Positions 31,713 to 43,900 of a stretch of DNA of 64,000 bases are shown piece by piece. Position 1 is the stretch's first letter. The number at the start of each line of letters is the position of its first letter. The DNA comes from Rugalucina vietnamica. Taxonomy: Eukaryota; Mollusca; Bivalvia; Lucinida; Lucinidae. The notes under the pieces were generated by a model, which had not been told where the DNA came from, searched no databases, and saw only the letters and a list, made by a program, of their open reading frames with translations. The stretch lies in contig OZ024883.1 in NCBI GenBank assembly GCA_964017185.1, positions 806,001-870,000 on the forward strand, read 5' to 3'. The translations under genes and the position numbers were made by a program.

Positions 31713-33761
31713 ATGAATTTCTCAAATAATGTGTCATTTGATAATGTAGTCCTTAATGAACATACTTATTGCATGCCTGAAAATTCATTGTCTGTTAAGC
31801 TGGTTTGTATCAATGTGTGTGGCCTACTTTCAAAATTGAGGTACCCGGATTTTGAAGAGTTTTGTCAATCATATGATATAGTTTGTCTAGTAGAGAGTAA
31901 ATTAGGTTCACTTGACAGTTTTGATATTCAGAATTTCAGAATATTGCACTTGATTAATCGTAAACAAGCAAAGTCAAGATCAGGTGGCATTGCAGTCCTG
32001 GTTAAGGATACTATTTTTGAGCATGTTAAGATTTTGAAAAGTACTTCAGAGAATGTTTTATGGTTTACAGTTAATAGTTCATTGTTACATGATTCAGTTT
32101 TGTTTGGTGCAGTTTATATACCTCCTGAAAGCAGTTCTTACAGTAATATTAGCATTTTTGATTCCATTGAAAATGATATTTTAACTTTAAATTCTGAAAA
32201 TAGCCACAAAATTTGCTTGATAGGGGACTTTAATGCTCACACTTCAAATGCTGAAGATTTTATTTATATTAATGAGTATATCTGTGACACTTATAACTTA
32301 GATGATGTAACTAAACAAGTTTTACACAAACGTTTACTTGAAGATTTAGGTATTACTACAACAAGATATAATTCTGACAAGTCTAAAATTGATAATTATG
32401 GGTCTCGCCTTCTTAGCATGTGTAAGAGTTTTGATATACATATTGCCAATGGTAGACTGTTTAGAGACAAAGGTATTGGATCTGCCACATGCAAAAATAC
32501 AACTGTTGTTGATTATTGTATTATGTCACCTGAATTATTCTCGTATGTGTCAAATTTTGAAATTTTGCCTTTTGATCCTTTATTGAGTGACATTCACAAT
32601 GGTATTGCTGTTGAATTTTTAAGTAAGCCTTATAAGCAAGATATAGTGGTGACTGAGGAGCAGATCACAACAAAATGCAAATGGGCAAATGAGAAAAAAG
32701 ATACCTTTATTGATGCTTTAGATTTACTATCGTTGTTAGAACTTGAACATAAAATGTCTGATATTATGTCTTCAGGTTGTACTAATGTTGATCAAATTAT
32801 TATTGACTCACTTGTTGAAAACTGTAATAAGATATTATTAGATGCTGCATCAGAATCTGATATGTTTTTTACCCCTAAACAGAAGAAGATAAATGTTAAA
32901 AAAGTGAAAAAACCTTGGTTTAACAGGGATTGTTTTATTAAGCGTAAAGAATACTTTAAGGCTCGGAATTTGAATTGGAGAATTAAGTCAGCTGAGAACA
33001 GAACAAATCTCATTCGTTGTAGTAAAGCATATAAAAAAGAAATAAATAAACAATATAATGCTTACAGAAATGATTTCATTTCAAAGTTGAGAGGCATGAA
33101 AACAAAAGATCCTAAATCATATTGGTCTCTATTAAACAAGTCCACAGACAAGCAAAAGTCTGTTGTTAATAAAGTGGCTTTGGAAACTTTTTATGACCAT
33201 TTTAAAAATCTTAGCAATGAAAATAATGATCATGATCAATTCAATTTTGATATCAACAATGTAGACATAAATGATAATGCTGAGTTAAATAGATCTTTTT
33301 CAGAGGCTGACATAATGCATGCTATAAAAGCCTTGAAAAATAATAAAAGTTGTGGTACTGACTTGATCTTAAATGAATTCTTGAAGTGTGCATCAGGGAA
33401 AATGTTAAATGTGTTTTGCAAATTGTTTAATATTGTTTTTGAATCAGGAATTGTACCAAGTAGTTGGACTGAAGGCATAATTTGTCCTATTTATAAGAAT
33501 AAAGGGGATGTGAACAACCCAGATAATTATAGAGGAATAACTATTTTAAGCTGTTTTGGGAAATTATTCACTTCTGTGTTAAATAGTAGACTTAATTCCT
33601 TTTTAGAAAGTATGAATGTTTTATGTGAAGAACAAGCTGGTTTTAGGAAAGGTTATAGTACTATGGATCATGTATTTAACCTAAAATGCTTGGTTGACTT
33701 GTATCTGCATCGTAATAAACACCTATTTTGTGCATTTATTGATTACAGGAAAGCATTTGAC
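31713..33761 (+). pseudogene. LINE copy B ORF2, part 1: AP endonuclease and RT fingers
   Basis: The endonuclease nicks target DNA to prime reverse transcription. The EEP/APE fold is visible from KLVCINVCGLLSKL through LVESK (catalytic Glu), GGIAVLVK, VYIPPE and CLIGDFNAHTS (catalytic GDFN). A long linker leads to RT blocks IICPIYKNKGDVNNPDNYRG, EEQAGFRKGYSTMDH and AFIDYRKAFD. The first in-frame ATG is 31713, but the frame is open further left with two 17-residue repeats (THSGV.E.SNRLSNVSS). The reading frame hits a stop two bases into the MITE, hence pseudogene. Confidence 0.92.
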
Positions 33762-34172
33762 TAGGGCTGCAGCAATATATTGCGATACACAAATATTGCA
33801 ATACTGTCCTTGACAATACGCTGTATTGTATTGGAGGCATCTGATTTGCCGTACTGCAATTTACAGACTTCCAATGAAAATTCCCATAAAAAAATGACAA
33901 ATTATCCAAAGTTTTAGACAAACACCTATTATTTTTCTGCAACAGGCAAGGCAGAGTGTGCAGTCTTCAAAGTTTAGCATTGGAACTCATTTACTCATGG
34001 TTTCTTCCAAGTTTCAAATAGATTTTAGGAATTTAAGCTGCACTCATTAAAAATTTCTTTCTTCAATAAGCTAAATTCAGTACTTAAATGCATATTGTAC
34101 TGTATTGTGTATTGCAGTAGCTGTATTGCAATACATATTGTATTGGGTGTGGGCCAGCAATACGCAGCCCTA
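33762..34172. mobile_element. hAT-like MITE, 411 bp, 8-bp target duplication
   Basis: The ends TAGGGCTGC...GCAGCCCTA are inverted repeats. CATTTGAC is duplicated on both sides (33754-33761, 34173-34180). Removing element plus one copy restores the LINE frame exactly as in copy A (22125-22150). An 8-bp duplication and TAGGGCTG ends fit hAT. Internal sequence is rich in CAATAC/GTATTG motifs (TATTGCAATAC) and has no transposase. Confidence 0.93.
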
Positions 34173-34180
34173 CATTTGAC

Positions 34181-35677
34181 TCAGTAAATCGTTTGGCATT
34201 ATGGCAAAAACTTCTGCAACAGAATATAAATGGAAAAATGCTGAAAATCATTCACAGTATGTATCATAGCGCAAAATCGTGTGTTCGACAAAACCAACAA
34301 CTATCAAATTATTTCTTTAGTAATGTTGGGGTTCGTCAGGGTGAGAACTTATCCCCAATACTTTTCTCACTGTTTCTGAATGACTTAGTAGAGTTCATTT
34401 CTCATGGATTTGATGGTTTGGCTGATATAACTGAAGCTATACATTTGCTTTGTGACAATGATGATGTAGAAGTTTACTTTAAATTGTATCTTTTACTATA
34501 TGCGGATGACACTGTAATTTTGGCAGAATCTCAGGAACAGCTGCAAGCTGCCTTAAATTCAATGTATCTGTATTGTCAAACTTGGAAATTAGAAGTCAAC
34601 CCAGCAAAAACTAAAGTTGTAGTGTTTTCAAAACGAAAAGTTAAAGAAAAGCCTGCTTTTACTTATAATGGTGAAAATATTGCTGTTGTTGATGACTTTG
34701 TATATTTGGGTGTCATTTTTACTCACAATGCTTCTTTTGTTAAACATAAAAGGCATCTGTTAGAACAGGGTAGGAAAGCTATGTTTAGTGTACTCAGGAA
34801 AACTAAAAAATTAAATCTGCCAGTTGACATGCAGTTACAAATGTTTGATTGTATGGTAGTGCCCATTTTGCTGTATGGGGCAGAAGTTTACGGATATGAG
34901 AAATCTGAGATAATTGAGTCATTATTTTTACAGTTTTATAAGATAGTTATGCATTTTAAAAAGAGTACTCCAACTGCTGTTTTATATGGTGAATTAGGCC
35001 GTTACCCGGCTGATATTTTAATCAAATCTCGTATGATTGGTTTCTGGAAAAGATTAGTTGGTGGAAAGCAAGACAAGATTTCATGTATATTGTATAACCT
35101 TATTTATAAAATGCATACTAGAAATATTTATTTTTCTAAGTGGCTGAATTGTATACAAAACACATTGAATAACTGTGGTTTTTCTGAATATTGGATTCAT
35201 CAAAATGTTCCTGAAAAATGCTGTCTAGCAAGAATGGTTAAGAACCGTTTAATAGATCAGTTCAAACAAAATTGGTATAACTCTATATTTGAACTTTCAA
35301 AATGTTTAAATTATAGAATTTTTAAAACAAATCATAATTTTGAAAATTACTTATCAGTATTACCTACTGATTTAAGAATTTCGTACAGTAAATTTAGATG
35401 TATTAATCACAAATTACCTATTGAAAGAGGAAGATTTTGTGGTATTGCTAGGGATGATAGAATTTGTAGTCTATGTAACAGTGCAAATTTAGGCGATGAG
35501 TACCATTATCTTTTTGAATGTGACTTTCTAAAAGCAGAAAGAACAAAATTCATTCCTCAAGAAATTTATAAAAAACATAACACACAAAAATATTTCGAAC
35601 TTTTTAATAGTACTGATTATAACACCATTATTAAAATAGCAAAGTTTTGTAAAATTATTTTGGCACTATTTAAATAA
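34181..35677 (+). pseudogene. LINE copy B ORF2, part 2: RT palm to C-terminus
   Basis: Continues the frame after the MITE: SVNRLALWQK, GVRQGENLSPILFSLFLNDL, catalytic LLYADDTVIL (YADD at 34499-34510), NPAKTKVVVFSKRK, then a long C-terminal region with CSLCNSANLGDEYHYLFEC, a Cys/His motif typical of several LINE clades, and stop at 35675. No internal stop, so only the MITE disables this copy. Confidence 0.92.
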
Positions 35678-36072
35678 TAATGCACTCATTGTACCTTCCC
35701 ATTTTTTGTGTTTAAATATATATGCATTGGACTTTTTACTCGGACACTTTAAAATTACAAACAATCAGTGCAGACTGGGGTAGCCCTGCTATTTAGCAGT
35801 GTGATCACGGTCTGTAATGCCTGTTTTATCCACCTAAATTGGAATTCATAGTTTCAATATGTGCTGTTTAAATGAACATTTTCATGGTATCACATGTACA
35901 GCTGAAAAAATACAGTCTTGTGTCCGAAATATTTGGCTCATAAAATATACTATGCTATATTCATGTCCATCAATTGTTCTAATTTGTTTTATTTGTTTAC
36001 ATGTATGTTTAACTCACATACCCTCGGTTAGGGGGTCTTGAATAAAATTTTGACTTGACTTGACTTGACTTT

Positions 36073-36399
36073 GAAACATTTTAGTAAAAGTTTAAGCTTT
36101 TGACACACGATATCAATTAAAAAGTTAATCTATTCCTTTTAAATTGATATTGTCTTTACATTGTACGATCAGTATTGAACAAAATGTGCGTAATTGAAGT
36201 TTTGATGACATTTGTCATGTGTTTTCGTGGTTCTTTTCTGTCTCCTAACAATGTTCTCCAAAATTAGATAGATTAAAAAAGAATATAGAAACAAGACCTT
36301 CATGTTATTTTGAGTGGCAGGTTATTTTAAAAAAAGCACTTTGACTCCATATAGAAACCAATGGGTCTATCCCAACAGGACCAATACATCTGAAATACA
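36073..36399. other. No feature recognised
   Basis: AT-rich sequence between the LINE tail and the SINE; no coding or repeat signature seen. Confidence 0.5.
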
Positions 36400-36418
36400 C
36401 CGGTCCCGATAGCGTAAA

Positions 36419-36550
36419 CCGGTCCCGATAGCGTAATGGTTAGAGCGTTCGCTTCGGAAGCGGGAGGCGCGGGTTCTAATCCGGGCCGCGTCATACCAAA
36501 GACGTTAAAAATGGTACCAGTGGCTACCTTGCTTGGCGCTCAGCATTAAT
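36419..36550 (+). mobile_element. tRNA-derived SINE (family S2) with duplicated 5' end
   Basis: CCGGTCCCGATAGCGTAATG head, B box GGTTCTAATCC. The first 17 bp (CCGGTCCCGATAGCGTA) also occur just upstream at 36400-36416, a small head duplication. Reverse partner at 26656-26781. Confidence 0.85.
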
Positions 36551-37320
36551 AAGGCAAGCACTGGCTTCTCTTCTCTCAAAAAGATAACTTCAATGATGGG
36601 AGCTCCATGTAATACTCTGTTTATGAGGTGTTTGGAGTACTTGGCAGATTCAGAAAGTGTTTTTTTTCTGAGATTTAGCCAACAATGTACACCTACCAAG
36701 AATAATCAAAAAATGATTGATGGGTGTATTAGTATTAAACAAGAAAGCAAAACAAAACTAACAAAGATTTTCAAAAGCCAGTTGGAGAGATTAAAGTAGT
36801 ATCTTATTGGAATAAGTAATTTCAACTGGCATTCTGAATCTGAAGTTCAGAACCACTTCATATCACCCAATATCAAACGGTGTTGTGGAGAGATTCAATC
36901 AGACACTTCACAATATGCACAAAAAGGAGGTGTGAAATGATAAGTGATTGTTGAACAGTTCACACATTATCACATTGTTTTCAGCAATGCCTGTCACAGC
37001 ACTGCTGTATTCAATATGCTAAAAGCTTTAATTCAAGTCATCTCAGCGATTAATTCTAGCAGTTGATTTGAAATTAAGCCCATTGTAAGAGGTTGATATT
37101 AAAAATAAAAGATGGTATTGTCTGCCTCAGAATTGGTTTATTTGATATCATCAAAATCATTTGAAGCACTTTTATATAACACTAATAACATAATTACCCA
37201 GAAACTATATGATATGTAGTAAATTAACAAAACCTACAGTTTTATGGCTTTTATATTTTAGAATTTCCTGTTACTCCACATTACCACTATCAGAATATCT
37301 GATGTGAAATGAGCAGCGAT
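36551..37320. other. Mostly unassigned; contains a gypsy integrase fossil
   Basis: Apart from 36838-36937 no coding sequence or repeat is recognised here. Confidence 0.5.
36838..36937 (+). pseudogene. Ty3/gypsy integrase remnant
   Basis: Translates to LKFRTTSYHPISNGVVERFN then QTLHNMHKK before a stop. This is the end of a gypsy integrase core including its catalytic Glu. It is similar to the fossil at 16525-16655 and probably of the same family. Confidence 0.78.
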
Positions 37321-37321
37321 G

Positions 37322-37532
37322 GAAGAAAACCGGTCTTTTGGGTTTCCAACTAGGTGCCACACAAATTGGCCTTTACAGTCACAGAAGCAGGCTAGAGGCT
37401 TGAAATTTTGGCTTTAAGTAGAAGAGGAATTGTACTATCCAAGTAGCAAAAACAAAGGTGCTGGCACAGCTGATATGGGCCTTCCTTTTCACTTATGCGA
37501 AAATCCGGTTTTCTTATGATGGGACTCACATA
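37322..37532 (-). mobile_element. Palindromic MITE Family 1, copy 3 (worn)
   Basis: AAGTAGAAGAGGAATTGTAC and AGTAGCAAAAACAAAGGTGC are reversed Family 1 sequence. It lies about 280 bp upstream of the RFC4 start codon, so it may sit in the promoter region. Confidence 0.8.
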
Positions 37533-37814
37533 AAAGCACACTGCCTTATCAGCAAACACACAATGGTAGACCTTACGCCTTACAATAGAAACTTTTATTG
37601 ATAAGCTAAACATAATTGTTACTGTCTAGTGTATCCAGCTGTCCAATGGGAGAATACCAGACTATGGACCAAAATGGTCTACAACTCTCAAGAAGGAGAG
37701 AGTTCCTACCACTATTTGTACAGTAGGCTAAACCCATGATTAGTTTGGTTTTGTTTCAGCCATAAAATTCTGAAGTTTGAAACCAGTCTACAATAGAGTA
37801 CAACCAGTCTAACA

Positions 37815-37924
37815 ATGCATGCCTTCTTGAAGACTGGTACTCTGGGACCTGCAAAAGAGAAACCAGCCGCAGGGTCATCAAAAGAGGACAAAAGGAGCAA
37901 ACATGTACCTTGGGTAGAAAAATA
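37815..37924 (+). CDS. RFC4: RFC4 exon 1 (start codon)
   Basis: ATG at 37815 begins [15 protein letters not shown], matching the conserved MQAFLKG-type start of animal RFC4. It ends in the RFC box HVPWVEKY with donor GTGAGT, splitting the Tyr codon. Confidence 0.93.
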
Positions 37925-40900
37925 GTGAGTTGCTTTTTGTCTTTCATTATATCTGCCTTAATTGTCACATAACATTACAAATGACCAGCGTCACAAGAAA
38001 AACGGTGTTTGGGGTTTATGACCAGGTCCGCTGCAACCTGCCTGTTGTGTACTGTCACAGAAGGCTAGAACCATGAAATTTCGGATTTATGCAGGATGAG
38101 AGATTGTATGAATATCTATGTAGCTAAAACAAAATGCTAACCGATAATTACTGCACAGCTGGTCTGTGGTTTATTTTGGCATAGGCAAAAATCAGCATTT
38201 CTCATGATGTCTGTATATGAGCCGTGATGTGAGAAAACCAGTCTTCGGGGTTTCCGACCTGGTCTGACACAAATCAATCTGTGCAGCAATAGAAGATGGC
38301 TAGATGCTTTAAATTTCGGATTTAGGAAGAAGCGGAATTGTACTATCCGTCTAGTGAAAACAAAGGCGCTGATCAGCTGTGGAGCCTGTGCCGGCTGATC
38401 TGTGTCTTTGTTTTCGCAAAGGCAAAAATCTGGTTTTCTCATGATATGGCCCAGTATGTTTTTACAAATTTTCAAAAAATTTGACATGGTTTGAACCTCA
38501 GATGAAGTGGGCTGACTCACATTCTAACAACAGCAAACAGCTGCAGCAAATTGATGGTCTCTTCAAGGACTTTAGTAAAATTGATAAATTGTCTACAATA
38601 TTTTCATGATTTTAAAACAGATTTATGGAAGAAATTGATGATCATCTTTTTTCTGATATTTCAGTCGACCTCGCTGTGTAGATGATGTAGCATTTCAAGA
38701 AGAAGTAGTTGCTGTTCTGAAGAAATCACTACAGGGATCTGATGTAAGCTAAGGTTTAAAACATTTACCTGAGCAAGTTTTGATTTGGTTTGATCATAGC
38801 TTAATGTCCCCAGCAATTTTTTTTTCAGTCATGTCATGTTGGAGCCATTGCTTCCTGGCTGATACCCAGAACTAAAAGTGTCCTGCTCAAAGACACTACA
38901 CAACGGATATACATGCAGGTATCTAACCCAGGACCTCTAACACTGAAGTGCTGTTACCATGATTACCTACCATGGCCACTGTGCTTCCCTCTAAAAGAAT
39001 TGAGCCGCCTCGTGGGAAAACCAACAATGTGGTTTCTGACCAGGTCTGACCCTAACTGGCCTGTACAGTCACAGAACAGCTAAAATCTTGAAATTTCGGA
39101 TTTAAGTAGAAGAGGAACTGTACTATCCGAGTAGCGAAAACAAAGGCGTGATCAGATCTGTGCCTTTGTTTTCGCCTATGCAAATTGTTGGTTTTCTCTT
39201 GAGACGGCCCAATTGTTGTTGTCATGTTATTAGAGTATGATTAGTTGTTGTGTAAAAATTCCTACTGCGGTCACTAGGCCATGGACTGTTTTTAGATGCA
39301 AGTTTAAATCCATGTTTTATGCAAAAAATAAGACAAATCTTAACAACTTTCAACTAAAAATTTACATTTTTAGCTCGACTGCACGAAGTGCAAAGAGCTA
39401 TTGTAGTCACCTCGGTCGTCCGCGTTCCCGTTCCCGTCACACTGCATCAAAGTTTTCTAGAAGTGCACAGCTTGGCAACTACTTATGAAAGAGGGTTCAA
39501 ACTTGGACCATAGGTACCTTGGAAGGTTGGCTTTCATTACATGTTATCTGAACCCTGTGTCCATGCCCGGGGGTTGGGCTGGGTGTTAATATCTAAAACA
39601 CTGTAAAACATTTTCTTGCACATCAGACAGAAATTGCCATACTTTTTGCCTGGGTGATAAAATTGCATCTCACCCAGGTGTTCTCACCCAGGCAAAAAAA
39701 ATGCGCAAAACCTTGAAATAAACCAGATTTTGGGGGTTGTTGTGCAAGAAAAAGAATCTAATATGGTGTTCTGTTCTAGGTGGAAGTTTCCAACCCTCGG
39801 GATGACCGTGCTGAGCGGAACCTCGGCAGAGCCTCAGTTCCACTCAGCACGGTCATCCCTTGGGTTGGAAACTTACATCTAGAACAGAACCCCATATAAG
39901 ATTCTTATAGTCTGTACTGCATCAAAGTTTTCTAGCAGTCCAGATCTTGGCAACAACTTATCAAAGAGAGTTCAAACTTGGACCATAGGTACCTTGGAGG
40001 GTTGGCTTTCATTCCATTGCATCGGATCCCCGGGTTCATGCCAGGGGGTGGGGCTAGAGGTTAAAATCTAGAACATTATGAATAATGGCTTTTCTATGGT
40101 ATAGTATTCTAGAAGTCTATATCTTGAAAACCTTTTATCTGAGAGCTTGTAATTGGACCATAGGTACCCTGAAGGGTTGAGTTTCATTTCATAGCATGGG
40201 ATTCCTCGGTCCATGCCTGGGGGTGGGGCTAGAGGTTAAAAACTAGAACAGTGTAAAAAATGGATGTACTACTGTGTAACTTTTACAAAGAGTCCATAAC
40301 TTGACAACAACTCATCATATAGCATTCATACTTCATACACTTTAGGTTCCATGACATCCGACCTCTGGGTCCGAGTCAAGGGGGTTGGGCTAGGGGTCAA
40401 AATCTAGAACTCTCTGAAAATATTTTTTTCTTTTTATTTCTAAATAGAAACATCTTAGGAAGATGCTTGGTCATTCATCTTTTAACTTAGTGACACTAAC
40501 TTAGTGTCATGACAGTTACTGTTGGTTGACCTACTATCCATGGTTCAGTGATTTTGCCTTATATCTTGACACTCAATTAGTATATTTTCATACTTCTTTC
40601 AGATTATGAGTGAGTATGACCAGAGCTTTGACCCTGATATACTTATACGTCACTGTGACCTAATTTCACGATTCAGTGATTTTACCTAATATCTTGACAC
40701 TCAATTAGTATATTTTCGTACTTCTTTCAGATTATGAGTAAGTATGATTAGACCATTGACCCCAATATACTTATAGGTCAGTGTGACCTAATTTCACGCT
40801 TCAGTGATTTTGCCTTACATCTTGACACTCAATTATTATATTTTCATGCTTCCTTCAGATTATGAGTGCATATGAACAGACCTTTGACCACAATAAACTT

Positions 40901-43900
40901 ATAGGTCACTGTGACCTAATTTCACGGTTCAGTGATTTTGCCTTATATCTTGACACTCAATTAGTATATTTTCATACTTCTTTCAGATTATGAGTGAGAA
41001 TGACCAGAGCTTTGACCCCAATATACTTATAGGACACTGTGACCTAATTTCACAGTTCAGTGATTTTACCTTATATCTTGGACACTCAATTAGTATAGTT
41101 TCGTACTTCTTTCAGATAATGAGTTAGTATGACTAGACCTTTGACCCCAATATACTTATAGGTCACTGTGACCTAATTTCATGCTTCAGTGATTTTGCCT
41201 TATATCTTGACGCTCAATTATTGTATTTTCATGCTTCCTTCAGATTATGAGTGAGTATGAACAGGCCTTTGACCACAATATATATATAGGTCACTGTGAC
41301 CTAATTTCATGGTTCAGTGATTGTGCCTTTTATCTTTGCACTCAATTGGTTTATGAACATAATTCTTTCACACTATGTTTGTGTATGACAAGACCTTTGA
41401 CCCTGTAGTAGTCCTAGGACATTGTGACCTGATTACATGGTTCAGTGATTTTGCCTTTTATCTCGGTTTTCTTTTGGTATATGAACATATTTCTTTCACA
41501 TAATGTGACATTATGTTTGCGTATGACAAGAACTTTGACCCTAAAGTATTCCTGGGTCACTGTGACCTAATTTCATGCTTCAGTGACTTTGCCTTATATC
41601 TTGACACTCAGTTGGTATATTTTCATATGTCTTTATTATTATGAGTAAGTATGATAAGACCTTTGACCCTAAAGTACTTATAGGTCAGTGTGAGCTTATT
41701 TCACGGTTCAGTGATTTTGCCTTGTATCTCGGCACTCAGTTGGTGTATTAACATACTTCATGTACAATATGATTGAGACGTTTAAACCTTCAGTAGTTAT
41801 AAGTTATAGTTATCTGTCATGGTTCAGTGATTTTGTTCTGTGTAACATCAAGGCAAAAAGATGTATGAGCATAATGCTTTGGGTTACAGATCGAGTTTGG
41901 CCCTATGTTTGACAAAGGTCAGAAGCAGTCGAGCATGCTGTCCTGCGACAGCTCTTATTTACAGCTGGAAAATTGCTGTATATTATACAAGCATGTTTAT
42001 GTTTTCAGCTTCCCAACCTGTTATTCTATGGGCCACCTGGTACTGGTAAAACATCAACAATACTGGCAGCTTCTAGAGAACTGTTTGGGTAAGCAAGTAG
42101 AATGGTTCCCAACTTCCCATATCTTAAAAGTGCTTGGCTAGCAAATGCTACTTTTGATTGTTATTTGTCTTAAAATTTGCCGACTTCTGTCAGTTTTATC
42201 CTGTGTGACTGTGCACTTCGAATACATATTCAAAATTCAAACTTGTAGTTTGTGAGAAAAGAAAAAGCATTGCATACATGTAGAGTTCAAACTCATTTTA
42301 ACGCGCCTCTATAGTGTGGTTTAGCGGCCCCCGTGGCCGAGCGGTTAAGAGTGCTGTTTCTTAATCACTCGATCATCTCACCGCTGTGTCTGGTGTGGGT
42401 TCGAGCCTCTCTCTGGCCACATGTGAGACAAGCCAAGTTCTGCTTGCGGGTGTGCCAGGTGGTTTTTCTCGGGGTCCTCCCGTTTTCGCCCACCTACTGA
42501 TTGGCCCGTCTCATATGAGCTGAAATAATCTTGAAAGGGACGTAAAACCAAATTAAAAAAAAAAAAAAAAAGAAATATTGTGTGGTTTTCAGTATAACAA
42601 GACCATGCCATGGCAATATGTTTATTTTACCATATGTATAATGTACATGTAAATAACCTCAATATAACACAGTTTCACATATAAAACAGTCTGGTTCCAC
42701 AGAGCCCAAAAATAGCATTATGATGAGGGTCACCTGTATATACATGTAGCACAGTAATTTTAGTAAACCAACTTGGTGGGTGAGTATGATTGACCACCTA
42801 CTGGGTTCTGCTGTTGTTTGGTTGGGCTTGTGGTGCATCAGGAATTTAGATAAGGGGGTTCAAATGAAGAAAAGGGGGGTTCGTTTGCCTAATGTCACAC
42901 AAAATCACACAAAATCTCTTGAAATTTCCCATGGAAATGAAATAATATGGATCCGGAGGGGGGGTCCAGCAAACCCCTTGAACCCCCTCTAAATCTGCCA
43001 CTGCAGTACCTTTTCAACTCTTGTATTGCAGGGACATGTACAAAACTCGGGTGCTAGAACTGAATGCCTCAGACGAGAGAGGGATCAATGTTGTGAGAGA
43101 AAAGGTGAAGAGATTTTCACAACAAACAGCCAGTGGTACCAGGCCTGAGTAAGTACTTTTCCTCTAGATATTTAACATAGCCCGGGTGGCCCCCGTGGCT
43201 ATGCGGTTAAGAGCGCTGTTTCTTAATCACTCGATCATCTCACCGCTGTGTCTGGTGTGGGTTCGAGTCCCGCACTGGCCACATGTGAGACAAGCCAAGT
43301 TCTGCTTGCGGGTGTGCCAGGTGTTTTTTTCTCGGGGTTCTCTCTTTTTTGCCCCACCTACCGATTGACCCGTCTCATAGCTGAAATAATCTTGAAAGGG
43401 ACGTAAAACTGAATTTAAAAAAAAAAAAGAATTTAACAAAGCCTGGCCCAGCCAATTGGTGCTATGAGAAATACTTGCATTTCTAGAAAAAAACTTAACA
43501 CCAAATGAATGGCCACTGATAACTTGTTAACTGCTCAGAAGACCTGGTCAGACCCAGGCAGAAAAAGTGGTTGAGTAAAACCCTACGTACATATAAACGG
43601 TAAAACCTTAGTTGTATACTTTGGTAGTTATTTTTGCTGCACATTTCCCATGAAATGGAGTTAAAGTCCTGGCATGATCATAACTGATGACTTAGGACAT
43701 TAAGCAACAAATGAAGATATTTGAGCCACCGCATGAGAAAACCAACAATCTGCATAGGCAAAAACAAAGGCACAGATCAGCTTCACAGTAACTGCGAAGC
43801 TGATCAGCGCCTTTGTTTTGGCTACAAGGATAGTACAATACCTCTACTTTCTAAATCCAAAGTCTCAAGCTTATAACCATCTCCTGTGACTGTACATGCT

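Larger units (their letters stand above)
31587..36072 (+). mobile_element. LINE copy B (APE-type non-LTR retrotransposon) with MITE insertion
   Basis: One long frame encodes an endonuclease and a reverse transcriptase, broken only by the MITE at 33762-34172. The 3' UTR (35678-36044) ends in AATAAAATTTTGACTT and a GACTT repeat (about 36045-36072), as in copy A. No separate ORF1 is seen. The 17-residue repeats at the extreme N-terminal side are in frame, so the copy may be 5'-truncated. The clade is uncertain: protein features suit CR1/RTE-X/Nimb-like groups, and I will not choose. Confidence 0.9.

Noticed and set aside
42325..42410. A tRNA-Leu/Ser-like gene with good A and B boxes
   Set aside because: Fused to a body and poly-A tail repeated at four other places, so it is a SINE head, as are 12926, 26781, 28100, 36419, 43188, 46628 and 55009.
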